NCBI GenBank assembly: GCA_003242735.1
Contig: QGVH01000001.1
Span: forward strand, 124,001-188,000
Direction of reading: 5' to 3'
From: a bacterium
GTDB taxonomy: Bacteria; Gemmatimonadota; Gemmatimonadetes; Longimicrobiales; RSA9
Length of the DNA: 64,000 nt
Shown: positions 17,009 to 26,059 of the stretch, in pieces
Layout: every line of letters starts with the position of its first letter
How positions within the stretch are numbered: position 1 is the first letter of the stretch
Position numbers and translations under genes: made by a program
Notes under the pieces: model-generated
Told to the model about the DNA's origin: nothing
What the model saw: the letters and a program-made list of their open reading frames with translations, nothing else
Databases searched by the model: none

Positions 17009-18187
17009 ATGCTACTCGCGTCCTGGATCGCCATAGGCAGTGCCCTAGCGTTTCTGGCCTACATCTTCGTCGGCTACCCGCTGGCGTTGAAGGTGCTCGC
17101 GTCGCTTCGGCGCCGTGAGCGGCCGGAGCCGGTACTGGATGAATGGCCGGAGATCAGTATCGTCGTGGCGGCGTACAACGAGGCGGGGCAAATCCGGCAG
17201 CTCATCGAGAACCTGCTCGAGCTCGACTATCCCCCGGAGCGGCGTCAGATCGTCGTCGTCTCGGATGCATCCACCGACGGGACCGATGACATCGTGCGGG
17301 AGTACGCGGACCGCGGCGTCGAGCTGGTCCGGCTTCCCGAACGCCGAGGCAAGACGGGGGCAGAGAACTACGCGCGGCCCTACCTGCGTGGGCAGATCAT
17401 CGTCAACACGGACGCCTCGATCCGGATCGGGCGGGACGCGCTGCGCCGACTCGTTGCGCAGTTCGCAGACCCCACGGTCGGCGTCGCGTCTGGCCGGGAT
17501 GTCAGCGTGACACGGGTCGACGGGGACGCCAACCTCGGCGAGTCCGGCTACGTCGGCTACGAGATGTGGCTACGGGATCTCGAGACGCGGGTCGACGGCA
17601 TCGTCGGCGCATCGGGCTGTCTGTACGCGATCCGGCGGGACCTGCACGATTACCACCTGCCCGAGGGCCTGAGCCGCGACTTCGCCGCGCCGCTGGTCGC
17701 CCGGCAGCACGGCTATCGCTCCGTCACGGTCAATGACGCGTTGTGCTTCGTGCCGCGCGCGCCGTCGCTGCGCCGTGAGTATACCCGGAAGGTGCGCACC
17801 ATCACCCGCGGAATGGAGACGCTCTTCTACAAGCGCGCCCTGCTCGATCCGTTCCGCTACGGGCTTTTTTCCTGGATGCTGTTCAGCCACAAGGTCTGCC
17901 GCTGGCTGATGCCATGGGCGCTGGTGGTCCTGGTCCTCGGCATCGCTGCGCTGAGCGTCACGGAGCCGTGGGCCCGAGCGGTGGCCCTGTTGATCCTCCT
18001 GGGTTGCGCCCTGGCGCTGGCCGGATGGCTCTGGCCGGATGGCAAGCGCATCCCACGGCCGCTCGCGATTCCCACCTACATCGCGGTGGCGAACATCGCC
18101 GTGCTCCGCGCCTGGTTCAAGGCGGTGCGTGGGGAGCTCAACCCGATCTGGGAGCCGACCCGGCGGGTCCCGGTAGGATCGCACTGA
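17009..18187 (+). CDS. Membrane-bound glycosyltransferase family 2 (processive type)
   Basis: A 392-residue membrane GT2 similar to cellulose/hyaluronan-synthase-like enzymes. One N-terminal helix (about residues 5-30) precedes the GT-A domain: EISIVVAAYNEAGQI, VVVSDASTDGTDDI, KTGAENYARPYLRG, VNTDASIRI (metal Asp), GASGCLYAIRR, then EGLSRDFAAPLVARQ with the catalytic-base region and RKVRTITRGMETL in place of the Q/R-x-x-R-W motif. Two or three C-terminal helices follow. The Q-x-x-R-W box is not strictly present, so it may add single sugars rather than polymerise. ATG 17009 has GGAGA ten bases upstream; longer in-frame starts run into the lipoprotein promoter region. Confidence 0.88.
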   Translation: MLLASWIAIGSALAFLAYIFVGYPLALKVLASLRRRERPEPVLDEWPEISIVVAAYNEAGQIRQLIENLLELDYPPERRQIVVVSDASTDGTDDIVREYADRGVELVRLPERRGKTGAENYARPYLRGQIIVNTDASIRIGRDALRRLVAQFADPTVGVASGRDVSVTRVDGDANLGESGYVGYEMWLRDLETRVDGIVGASGCLYAIRRDLHDYHLPEGLSRDFAAPLVARQHGYRSVTVNDALCFVPRAPSLRREYTRKVRTITRGMETLFYKRALLDPFRYGLFSWMLFSHKVCRWLMPWALVVLVLGIAALSVTEPWARAVALLILLGCALALAGWLWPDGKRIPRPLAIPTYIAVANIAVLRAWFKAVRGELNPIWEPTRRVPVGSH

Positions 18188-18313
18188 GGAAAGGGCGCGC
18201 GGCCTTCCGCACGCGCGCCCCCCTCCCCCCGCGCGCCCGTCGTCGGCCGACGGCGCACCATGGCGGCCCTCGGGCCGCGACACGAGCCGCCCCCAGAACA
18301 GGACGGGAAAATC

Positions 18314-18344
18314 GATCGCCGCGCCGACTGTCGGCGCGGCGATC
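18314..18344 (-). terminator. Rho-independent terminator of the sugar transferase gene
   Basis: A perfect 14-base inverted repeat, GATCGCCGCGCCGA / TCGGCGCGGCGATC, closes a CTG loop. On the minus strand it is followed by GATTTTCC, a short U-tract, which points to termination of the sugar transferase transcript. The stem would also halt plus-strand reading from the GT2 gene. Confidence 0.85.
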
Positions 18345-18388
18345 GCAGGTCCACGATCAGGGGACGAGAAGCGACGGTCGTTGCCCCA

Positions 18389-19135
18389 CTACCACGCGCC
18401 CTGGCGGAAGATCATCACCGGCAGCGTCCGCAGCATGATCTTCAGGTCGTGCCACACGGACCGCTTCTCGATGTACTCGAGATCGAGCTGGACCTTCCTC
18501 TTGACGTCCTCGATCGACCGGTCGTAGTGCTGGTTGACCTGAGCCCAGCCCGTAATGCCAGGACGGACACGCTGACGCTGCGCGTAGCCCTCGATCTGCG
18601 TCCTGAGTTGCTGGAAGATCGCGGGCTGTTCCGGCCGAGGGCCGACGATGTTCATGTCGCCGATCAGCACGTTGAAGAGCTGGGGCAACTCATCCAGTCG
18701 GTACTGGCGGAGGATCCGCCCGATCGGCGTGACACGACGGTCGTTCGGCGTGGCCCACACCTGACCGCTGCTGTCCGCGTCGACCCGCATCGTCCGGAAC
18801 TTGTAGATCCGGAACAGGCGCCCCCCGTGATCGACACGACGCCGGGAGCCCGGATACGGGGACGATCCGTTGCGCCGGTCGAGCCCGACGCGCCATTGCG
18901 TGTAGAACACCGGCCCCGGCGATGTCAACTTGATCAGCAACGCGATCACCAGCATGAGGGGAGCGGTGGCGACGAGTCCGATCGCCGCGATCGCGACGTT
19001 GAGCGCCCGCAGACTCCAACTCTCGCGCGGACGCGGCCGCTGCGGCGCTCCCACGACCGGCGCCGGCTTCGTCGTGGGATGCCCGTTCCCCAAGAATGTA
19101 TGGAGTCGCGATTCGACTTGAGTCTCCAGTGCCAT
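18389..19135 (-). CDS. Priming sugar transferase (polyprenyl-phosphate sugar-1-phosphate transferase)
   Basis: A 248-residue monotopic phosphoglycosyl transferase. One N-terminal hydrophobic segment (VAIAAIGLVATAPLMLVIALLIKLTSPGPVFYTQWRVG region, about residues 45-75) is followed by the catalytic core: LFRIYKFRTM, RLDELPQLFNVLIGDMNIVGPRP and RPGITGWAQVN, which are diagnostic. It lacks the four-helix N-terminal domain of WcaJ/WbaP. It would start each repeat unit by moving a sugar phosphate to undecaprenyl phosphate. I chose ATG 19135 (AGAGGG upstream), which fits the sigma-54-like element at 19230-19243; GTG 19228 would add 31 residues without features. It stands alone with its own terminator. 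Confidence 0.92.
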   Translation of the reverse strand: MALETQVESRLHTFLGNGHPTTKPAPVVGAPQRPRPRESWSLRALNVAIAAIGLVATAPLMLVIALLIKLTSPGPVFYTQWRVGLDRRNGSSPYPGSRRRVDHGGRLFRIYKFRTMRVDADSSGQVWATPNDRRVTPIGRILRQYRLDELPQLFNVLIGDMNIVGPRPEQPAIFQQLRTQIEGYAQRQRVRPGITGWAQVNQHYDRSIEDVKRKVQLDLEYIEKRSVWHDLKIMLRTLPVMIFRQGAW

Positions 19136-19229
19136 CAGCCCTCTGCTCGTCGATTCCAGCGGTGGTTTCGTGGGCGGTGACCGCTCTTGCCCCGTGAGAG
19201 TGGGCGACCGGGTCGGCGCGGAGAGCACA

Positions 19230-19243
19230 GCAACCGGTGTGCG
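19230..19243 (-). promoter_or_regulatory. Sigma-54-like promoter, one mismatch
   Basis: Minus strand CGCAC-ACCGG-TTGC matches eight of nine fixed positions; the mismatch is the first G of the -24 GG pair, which weakens it. The predicted start is near 19218, 83 bases before ATG 19135 of the sugar transferase. Confidence 0.4.
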
Positions 19244-19408
19244 CGGCGGACGACGGGGGGATGGACCGCGCTAACTGCGCATCACACCGTCAGTTGGACA
19301 GGCGCAAGACAGATTGCTGTGAAGGCGTGTCCTTGTAGCGGTATGGCGACTGCTGTGGAGGCACCGCCACAAGGGCCGGGCGATCGAGCCGGGGGCTGGA
19401 GACCCGGA

Positions 19409-20530
19409 TCAGGAGACGAGCGGGAGGTCCAACTCGAAGTAGAACCGCGTGCCCCAGCCGGCGCGGGTCTCGACCCGTAGAGTCGAGCCCATGGCCTCGA
19501 CCAGCCGCCGGCAGATGGCGAGACCCAGACCGCTGCCGGAGAAAGCATACCCCGTGGCGGTCGGTGCCGGCCGGAACGGCTCGTACAGGCGGTCCAGGAC
19601 CTCGGGGGCGATGCCGTTGCCCGTGTCTCGGACGGAAAACTCCACGCGTGTCGGACCGGTCTCGCGGGCGACGACCTCGACGAACCCCTCGTCTGTGAAC
19701 TTGAGCGCGTTGGTCGTGAGGTTGAGGAGCACGCGGCTCAGGGCGACCGGGTAGCCCATGCGCTGGTCCTGGCTGGGCGGGAGCATGCGAATCGTGAGAC
19801 CTCGCTCCTCCGCCATGGGCTGCACGGTGTCGCGGACCGACTCGAAGATCTCGGTCACGGAGAAGGGGGTCGGCTCGGCTTCGGCGAGCTGGTCTCCGCC
19901 GCGTGCGAGTTCGATGATGTCGCCGACGATGGAGAGGAGGCCGAGTGCGGCGCTGTAAATGATGCCGAGCTGCCTGCGCTGGACAGCGTTGACCGCGCCG
20001 CTCTGACCGCGCCGCAAGGTCTCGGCGAGGAAGAGGATGGAGGTGAGCGGCGAGCGCAGGTCGTGCGCGAGCTCGACCAGGAGATCCCGCTCGTCGACGT
20101 CGCCGAGGCCCGCGGCGAGGCCGAGAGCCGGACGGCTTTCCGGTTCGGCTGCCTCGTTCAGCCGCTCGAGGGCGTCGAGGATCGCGAGCATCTCGTCGCG
20201 CCCCACGTCGGGGCGCGAGGCCCAATCCCGGATGAGCTCGGCACGCAACTCGTCCAGCGTGCGCCGACGCCGAACGGCCCCGGGCCGGGGATCGCCGACC
20301 TCACGGCCCTCCACCAGTGCATCCAGTTCCGTGGCCAGTGAGGCGATCTCGAGGACGGCATCACCCCCGTGCTGCGACGCGGTCTCCGAGCCGACCGCAC
20401 GGGCGGCGATCCTGCGGGCGGCTCGCCGGATCGTCGGGCTCGAGATGCCCGCGAGAGGATCCCCGGCATCCGCGTTGGCGGCCGGCCTCGGCTGGTTGCG
20501 TCCTCCACCTCCGTTCGGCGCAGGACTCAT
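19409..20530 (-). CDS. Soluble sensor histidine kinase
   Basis: A 373-residue kinase with no membrane segment. The N-terminal 140 residues are Arg/Ala/Glu-rich without a recognisable sensor domain. The HisKA dimer/phosphoacceptor motif ELAHDLRSPLTSI puts the phospho-His at residue 156. The ATPase domain has NLTTNALKFTDEG (N box), DTGNGI (G1), the F box around LYEPF, and GSGLGLAI (G2), ending TRFYFELDLP. ATG 20530 overlaps the stop of the sigma-54 activator gene by four bases, so the two are translated together and should form one phosphorelay. The signal is unknown and must be cytoplasmic or delivered by a partner. Confidence 0.92.
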   Translation of the reverse strand: MSPAPNGGGGRNQPRPAANADAGDPLAGISSPTIRRAARRIAARAVGSETASQHGGDAVLEIASLATELDALVEGREVGDPRPGAVRRRRTLDELRAELIRDWASRPDVGRDEMLAILDALERLNEAAEPESRPALGLAAGLGDVDERDLLVELAHDLRSPLTSILFLAETLRRGQSGAVNAVQRRQLGIIYSAALGLLSIVGDIIELARGGDQLAEAEPTPFSVTEIFESVRDTVQPMAEERGLTIRMLPPSQDQRMGYPVALSRVLLNLTTNALKFTDEGFVEVVARETGPTRVEFSVRDTGNGIAPEVLDRLYEPFRPAPTATGYAFSGSGLGLAICRRLVEAMGSTLRVETRAGWGTRFYFELDLPLVS

Positions 20531-22059
20531 CCCAGCTTGGCAGTAATGATCGTGTCACGCTGGAGGCCGTGTTTCTCCATCAGGCGGTACAGCGTGGTCC
20601 GGTCCACACCGGCGATTCGTGCGGCCTTGGACATGTTGCCGCCCGACCGGCTCACCAGCCACACCAGGTACGACCGCTCGAACTCGACCAGGACCCGGTC
20701 GCGCGCCGCGTGGTACTTCTCCTCCATCGCGCCCGCGTTGAAGGTGACCAGCTCGCGCGGCACGGGCTCGTGGTCGTCCAGCACGGGAATGTCCTCGGGT
20801 CGGATCTCGCAGCCCGGGTCCAGGAAGACGACCATGTGCTCGACGACGTTCTCGAGCTCACGCACGTTGCCGCGCCACGGCCGCGCCTGGAGCGCCTGGA
20901 TGGCGCTCCGGCTCCACCGGGGCATGGGCGAGCCCGGCTCGCGATGCCGCGCCCAGTACATCTTGAGGAAGTGCTCCGCGAGCAACGGGATGTCCTCGGT
21001 CCGCTCCCGGAGCGGCGGCACCCGGATGGGCACGACGCGCAAGCGGTAGTAGAGGTCGCGGCGGAGGATCCCCGCCTCCGTCGCCTCCTGGGGGTCCCGG
21101 TTCGTGGCCGCGATGAAGCGGACGTCCACCACCGCATCCGTCGTGGTGCTGCCGACGCGCCGGACGACCCCGTCCTGGATGACCCGCAGGAGCTTGGCCT
21201 GGATCGCCTGGGACATCTCCGTCAACTCGTCCAGGAACAGGGTCCCGCCGTTCGCGACCTCGAGGAGGCCGGGCTTGTCACGGACCGCGCCGGTGAACGC
21301 GCCCTTGACGTGCCCGAACATTTCCGACTCGAGGAGCGTCTCCGGCAGCGCCGCACAGTTGACCGCGACCAGCATGCGGTCGCTGCGGCGGCTGTGATGA
21401 TGGATGAACTGCGCGATCAGCTCCTTCCCGGTGCCGCTCTCCCCCGTGATGAAGACCGACGCGTCCGTGGGCGCGACCTTGCGCGCCAGCTCGATGGCTT
21501 GCCGGAACGCCGGCGAGTTGCCGAGAACGACGATCTTGTCGCTATGGCCCTGGAGGTTTTTCTGGTCCTCCCGAGCGGCGTTCGCGGCGCGCGCGGCCAT
21601 GACCACATGCGCGGCGCGGCCCACGAGGACCTGGAGGTGGGCCGCCGAGAACGGCTTCGGCAGGTACTCCCACGCCCCGAGCTCGAGCGCCTGGATGCTC
21701 GACTGGACGCTCGGATTGCCCGTCATGATGATGGCGACGGCGTCCGGCTTCGCCGCCAGAGCCGCCTTGAGCAACTCGAGCCCCGGGACCTGAGACATGT
21801 AGAGGTCGATCAGGACGATGTCGAACGGCTTGCGCCGCAGGAGCTCCAGCGCCTCTTCGCCCCGCGTCGACGTCGTGACGTCGTAGCCCTCGGACTCCAA
21901 GACGGTGGCGCAGCTCTCGCACAGCGTGCGCTCGTCATCCACGATGAGGATCTTGATACCGGCCCGCTGTTGCCGGTCGAGCGAGACCGGCGCCGAGACG
22001 CCCTGCTCCGAGCCGAGACCGGGGCCACCGCTTCTCGCGCGGAGTCGGTTCTCAGACAC
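20527..22059 (-). CDS. NtrC-family sigma-54-dependent response regulator
   Basis: A 510-residue activator. Receiver at about residues 36-155: ILIVDDER, phospho-Asp in VLIDLYMSQVPG, the Thr in IIMTGNP and Lys in YLPKPF. Sigma-54-activating AAA+ domain at about 175-405: Walker A GESGTGKE, the sigma-54-contacting loop ESEMFGHVKGAFTGA, Walker B GGTLFLDEL and the arginine finger region FRLRVVPIR-like YYRLRVVPIRVPPLRER. The C-terminal Fis-type helix-turn-helix is NMSKAARIAGVDRTTLYRLM. The start is GTG 22059, ten bases after GAGGAGG; longer frames to 22356 have no receiver homology. It forms one unit with the kinase at 19409. By homology to EPS regulators of the PrsK/PrsR kind, it probably drives the sigma-54 promoters in this locus. 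Confidence 0.94.
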   Translation of the reverse strand: MSENRLRARSGGPGLGSEQGVSAPVSLDRQQRAGIKILIVDDERTLCESCATVLESEGYDVTTSTRGEEALELLRRKPFDIVLIDLYMSQVPGLELLKAALAAKPDAVAIIMTGNPSVQSSIQALELGAWEYLPKPFSAAHLQVLVGRAAHVVMAARAANAAREDQKNLQGHSDKIVVLGNSPAFRQAIELARKVAPTDASVFITGESGTGKELIAQFIHHHSRRSDRMLVAVNCAALPETLLESEMFGHVKGAFTGAVRDKPGLLEVANGGTLFLDELTEMSQAIQAKLLRVIQDGVVRRVGSTTTDAVVDVRFIAATNRDPQEATEAGILRRDLYYRLRVVPIRVPPLRERTEDIPLLAEHFLKMYWARHREPGSPMPRWSRSAIQALQARPWRGNVRELENVVEHMVVFLDPGCEIRPEDIPVLDDHEPVPRELVTFNAGAMEEKYHAARDRVLVEFERSYLVWLVSRSGGNMSKAARIAGVDRTTLYRLMEKHGLQRDTIITAKLG

Positions 22060-22646
22060 GCCGCACTTACCTCCTCTGAGGAGCGACACTGCAAGCAGAT
22101 CCTGCCATTGGGTTCCATCCGTCGGGCCAGTCGCTACAAGGGCGCTGCGGACCGTGCCGTGCGTTCGCGGGAGTCGGGGAGGTGAGCGGACGCCTCGTCG
22201 ATTCCAGGCGCCGTTGCCGGGGATCCATCCGGAAGCGCACCGACCGGCGGAAGCCGACCACGTCGGCGTGAGCCGAGCGGCGCGCGTCCGGGCGCAAGGA
22301 TCTGTGCCGGCCGTCCGCTGCCCGCTCGGCAGCGTTAAACGCATCGTATCTAGCACCTGCGGGCGCGAATGTCAATAAGAAGATCCGTAGGGTTCACGCA
22401 ACACCTGCCCCTGTCAGGCCGCAGGTCAGGATGTAGCCGGGGCGCAACACGCTGCGCCGCCCCCGCGACCCCGCCCATGGCGGCTGCCGCCCTCTATTTC
22501 CCTGTGCGACAGAGAGATACGTGCCCTCGGACAACGACTCACGGGAGCGGTCCCGCCCTTGCGGGAGCCCCCGCCGACGCGAGCGCGCGTGGCGCCTCCT
22601 TCCACGGCGCGCCATCCACGTGATCCGTGTTGGTGGAATACAAGCC
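22060..22646. other. Divergent intergenic region with possible promoters
   Basis: No gene is visible in these 587 bases. It carries the leader of the activator gene (GAGGAGG at 22071-22077 on the minus strand) and, for the BY-kinase gene, a sigma-54-like element GGTCC-CGCCC-TTGC at 22549-22562 on the plus strand (seven of nine fixed positions; predicted start about 22574, 73 bases before the ATG). A minus-strand element at 22303-22317 has consensus boxes but eleven bases between GG and GC, one too many. Confidence 0.4.
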
Positions 22647-25064
22647 ATGTCGAGCGATCTCCCGACCGGCCCGGTTCGGTCGACCACCGAGTTGGCCGCC
22701 CAGCCGGACAGCGCCCTGCCGACGGCCTCGGCCCCCCTTCGGCTCTGGACGGACGAGGGCGACGGAGGTGGCGGCCAGGATTGGCTCCGCTACCTCGCGG
22801 CGGTGGTCCGCTACAAGTGGCTGATCCTACTGGTCCTGGCCATCGGCACCGCGGCCGGCGTCGTCGCCAGCCGCTTCGTGCCCGTCAAGTACACGGCCCA
22901 GGCGACCATCTGGATCGAAACGGTCAACCGGGGGAACGATCCCGGCCCGATCCGGACCCCCGGACTGCTCCAGTCGTACTCCTGGCTGGAGCTGCTGAGG
23001 TCTTACGTGGTCCTGGACCACGTCGTGCGCGAGATGCGCTTGTATCTCCATCCATCGTCACCCGCTGTGGCAGCCGCGCTCAAGAATTTCTCCGTGAAGG
23101 AGCGGTTCCAGCCGGGAACCTACGAATTTGTCGTCGGGCGCGACGGCACCAGCTTCGAGTTGCTCTCCCGCGACGGCGAGGTGCTGCAGCGCGGCGTCTT
23201 CGGCGATTCCGTGGGGGCGGACCTCGGGTTCCAGTGGGTCCCGGCACGAGGCTCGATCGCCCCCGGCGAACGGATCGCTTTCACTGTGACGAACCTGCGC
23301 GACGCCGCGCGTGCGCTCAACGAGGGCCTCATCGCCAGCATGACGACGCAGCAGGGCAACTTCCTGCGCATCGCCCTCGTCGGCACGGACCCGGCAAGGA
23401 CCGCGGCCACGGTGAATGCGGTGACCCACAGGCTGGTGGAGGTGGCGGCGGAGCTGAAGCGAGCGAGGCTGGATGAGCTGACGAAGATCCTGGAAGAGCA
23501 ACTCCGGGTCGCCCGGGAGGATCTGGAGGCGGCGGAGATGGCCCTCGAGGCATTCCGCATCCAGACCATTACGCTGCCTTCGGATCGCGGGCTCGCGATC
23601 GCGCCGGGCGTGGCGGTCACGCAGGACCCGGCGTTCTCGCAGTATTTCGAGATGAAGCTCCAGCAGGAGCAGCTCAAGCGGGATCACGACGCGATCCAGC
23701 GGGCGCTGGCGAGCTCCGAGGGCACCTCCTTGTCGGTCGAGGCGCTGGAGGTGATCCCCTCCGTGCAGCAGTCTTCGCAATTGAAGGCCGCTCTGGAGGA
23801 GCTGACCACCAAGCGGGCGGAGCTGCGCGGGCTCCGGCACCGCTTCACCGAGGAACACCCGGTCGTAAAGGCCGTCATGGCAGAGGTCGATTCCCTCGAG
23901 AAGACGGTGATCCCGCGGTACGCCCAGGCGCTCCTCAGCGAACTCCGCGCGCGCCAGAACGAAGTGGGCCGGTTGATCGCTTCCAGCTCGGAGCAGCTCA
24001 GGCAGATCCCGCCGCGGATGATCGAGGAGGCGCGCCTGCAGCGGCACGTCGCTACCGCAGAGGCGCTCTACACGAACCTCCATCAGCGCTACAACGAGGC
24101 GCGCCTGGCTGCCGAGAGCAGCATCCCCGACCTGAGCATCCTCGATGAGGCAATGGTGCCGCAGTGGCCGTCGAGCAACAGGCGACCGCAGATCATCCTC
24201 CTTGCCTTCGCCGGTAGCCTCGGGCTGGGGATCCTGGGGGCGCTCCTGCTGGATCGGATCGACCCACGGCTGCGCTACCCCGAGCAGGTGACGCACGGCC
24301 TCGGTCTGCCGATCATCGGCGCGGTGCCCCACGTGCGCCAGCGCAAGCCCCTGCCGGGGTCGGATGAGGCCGCGTCCGTCGTGGAAGCTTTCCGCAGCAT
24401 CCGGTTGAACCTCGTACACGCGTATGGCGCGGCCGGCCCCATCATGGTCACGGTGAGCAGTCCCGGCAGTGGCGACGGCAAGTCGTTCATTTCGGCAAAC
24501 CTGGCGCTTGCGTTCGCCGAGCTCGGCCGGCGCACCCTGCTCATCGACGGCGACATCCGGCGCGGCGCGCTGCATCGTTTTTTCGGGCTCACCCGGAAGC
24601 CGGGGCTGACGGATTACCTTCGGGGGGCTGTGGAGTGGGAAGCGTTGATCCAGCGCACGGAGCACAAGTCTCTCGACTTCGTGGGCTGCGGGACGCGGCT
24701 ACAGAGCGGACCCGAGCTGCTCGCCTCCGGCCCCATGGGGGCGCTCCTCAAGGAAATGCGCTCCCGTTACGATGTGATCCTCGTGGACAGCCCGCCGCTC
24801 GCGGCGGGGATCGACCCGTTCGTCCTCGGCACGCTCACGGGCAATCTGCTGCTGATCCTGCGGACCGGCAGCACGGACCGGGAGATGGCCGGCGCCAAAC
24901 TCGACCTGCTTCAGCGCCTCCCGATCCGGATCCTGGGCGCGGTGCTGAACGGCGTGTCGGCATCGGGCCTGTACCGTTACTACTACCGGCACTACGCGTA
25001 TCTGCCCGGATACCAGGCTGAGGATGAAGAACCGGAAGGAGCGAACAACCTGGTCAAGGTCTGA
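22647..25064 (+). CDS. wzc: BY-kinase / chain-length determinant (Wzc-like)
   Basis: An 805-residue inner-membrane co-polymerase with a tyrosine kinase domain. A Wzz-type domain is framed by a helix at about residues 53-73 (WLILLVLAIGTAAGVVASRF) and a second at about 510-530, with a long periplasmic coiled-coil between. The cytoplasmic kinase has Walker A SSPGSGDGKSF (about 602-612), Walker A' LLIDGDIRRG (about 632), Walker B VILVDSPP (about 710) and a C-terminal tyrosine cluster YRYYYRHYAYLPGY, the autophosphorylation tail. It controls polysaccharide chain length and export with the Wza-like protein at 26810; the phosphatase at 62176 is a possible partner. ATG 22647 is chosen; the longer frame from 22521 is Arg-rich and lacks homology. 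Confidence 0.93.
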   Translation: MSSDLPTGPVRSTTELAAQPDSALPTASAPLRLWTDEGDGGGGQDWLRYLAAVVRYKWLILLVLAIGTAAGVVASRFVPVKYTAQATIWIETVNRGNDPGPIRTPGLLQSYSWLELLRSYVVLDHVVREMRLYLHPSSPAVAAALKNFSVKERFQPGTYEFVVGRDGTSFELLSRDGEVLQRGVFGDSVGADLGFQWVPARGSIAPGERIAFTVTNLRDAARALNEGLIASMTTQQGNFLRIALVGTDPARTAATVNAVTHRLVEVAAELKRARLDELTKILEEQLRVAREDLEAAEMALEAFRIQTITLPSDRGLAIAPGVAVTQDPAFSQYFEMKLQQEQLKRDHDAIQRALASSEGTSLSVEALEVIPSVQQSSQLKAALEELTTKRAELRGLRHRFTEEHPVVKAVMAEVDSLEKTVIPRYAQALLSELRARQNEVGRLIASSSEQLRQIPPRMIEEARLQRHVATAEALYTNLHQRYNEARLAAESSIPDLSILDEAMVPQWPSSNRRPQIILLAFAGSLGLGILGALLLDRIDPRLRYPEQVTHGLGLPIIGAVPHVRQRKPLPGSDEAASVVEAFRSIRLNLVHAYGAAGPIMVTVSSPGSGDGKSFISANLALAFAELGRRTLLIDGDIRRGALHRFFGLTRKPGLTDYLRGAVEWEALIQRTEHKSLDFVGCGTRLQSGPELLASGPMGALLKEMRSRYDVILVDSPPLAAGIDPFVLGTLTGNLLLILRTGSTDREMAGAKLDLLQRLPIRILGAVLNGVSASGLYRYYYRHYAYLPGYQAEDEEPEGANNLVKV

Positions 25065-25111
25065 TCGCGGGGCAGGGGCGCGAGGGGGAGGCCGGCGTAT
25101 GCCGGGTCGCC

Positions 25112-25143
25112 AGCCGGGCTGAAGCACGTGCCTCAGCCCGGCT
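25112..25143. terminator. Bidirectional hairpin between convergent genes
   Basis: AGCCGGGCTGA (25112-25122) and TCAGCCCGGCT (25133-25143) form a perfect 11-base stem with a 10-base loop that contains the small palindrome GCACGTGC. Its right arm includes the stop codon of the receiver/GGDEF gene. It can end transcription from both the BY-kinase gene and that gene. Confidence 0.7.
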
Positions 25144-26059
25144 GCGCCGGCTGAGGGGCGAGGTTGAAGAACCGGATCGGCTCCTCGCCCCGTCCGCTCT
25201 GGGAGGTGCGGAGCGCGATGATCGCGCGAACGAGGAGGTCCACCGGCTCGATGCCCGCCTCCCTGAAGTTCTTGACGGCGTACAGACCGGCGCGCATGCG
25301 AGCCAGGGTGGCGGCCGAAGCCCCCTCCGCCGCTGCGATCGCACGACGCGCAATGGCGTGAGCGCCATCGGGATCCGTCTCCGGGGCGAGGACCACGATC
25401 TCGGAGGGGCCCATGCGGCCGATCACGTCCGAGTTGCGGATGCATTTGCGGAGGATGGCCAGAGCACTCGCGAATCCGGCGTCGCCCTCCGGGGTCCTCG
25501 GCCGCTCACGGTTCGCGGTGGCGGGCTCGAGTGCAAAGACCAGGCACGCCATGGGACGGTCGTAGCGCGCGGCTTCCGCCGCCATCTCGGCGGCGCGCCG
25601 CATGAGGCCCCGGAGGTTGTAGACGCCTGTCGCGCTGTCGAGGATGCTCGCCTCCCGGCACGCGTCGGCGTGGAGCTTGGCACCGAGCAGCCTCCGGAGT
25701 CTCAGCAAGAGCTCCTCCCCGTCGAGCGGCATCCCCAGCAGATCCCAGGCCCCGGCCCGGAGCGCTTCGAGCCGCTTCCGCCGGGTTATGGGGCCTTGGC
25801 TGTTGATCAGGATCGGCGTGCCGGGATCGAGGACGAGACCACCGGACAGCGCGCGGCAGACGTCGAGGCCCGAGCCGTCGGGCAGCTTGGCGTCCACCAG
25901 CACGCCGTCGGGTTGGACGGTACGGGCACGCTCCAGGGCCTTCTCGGCGCTGCTCGCGGTGATGACCGAGAAGCCGTTCGGTGCCAGGATGCTCTCGAGT
26001 GATCCAACCCACCAGCGGTGGTCACTGACAATGAGGATCAGCGGCGATCGCGGGTTCAT
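25133..26059 (-). CDS. Receiver plus degenerate GGDEF protein
   Basis: A 308-residue two-domain protein. The N-terminal receiver-like domain keeps the phospho-Asp (GVLVDAKLPDGSG) but lacks the invariant Lys: the K-P turn reads GMPLDGEE. The C-terminal half has the shape of a GGDEF domain: DSATGVYNLRGLMRR, then RNSDVIGRMGPSEIVVLAPE where an active cyclase has R-x-G-G-D-E-F. Gly, Asp and Phe of the signature are replaced, so metal binding and c-di-GMP synthesis are probably lost. It may act as a c-di-GMP or protein-binding effector. The context fits: BY-kinase and export genes around it, and a c-di-GMP riboswitch 9 kb away. ATG 26059 is chosen; the frame to 26098 adds only 13 residues. Confidence 0.82.
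   Translation of the reverse strand: MNPRSPLILIVSDHRWWVGSLESILAPNGFSVITASSAEKALERARTVQPDGVLVDAKLPDGSGLDVCRALSGGLVLDPGTPILINSQGPITRRKRLEALRAGAWDLLGMPLDGEELLLRLRRLLGAKLHADACREASILDSATGVYNLRGLMRRAAEMAAEAARYDRPMACLVFALEPATANRERPRTPEGDAGFASALAILRKCIRNSDVIGRMGPSEIVVLAPETDPDGAHAIARRAIAAAEGASAATLARMRAGLYAVKNFREAGIEPVDLLVRAIIALRTSQSGRGEEPIRFFNLAPQPAQPG

Noticed and set aside
22303-22317. GCAAGGATCTGTGCC as a minus-strand sigma-54 promoter
   Set aside because: The spacing between the GG and GC pairs is eleven, and this factor requires ten.
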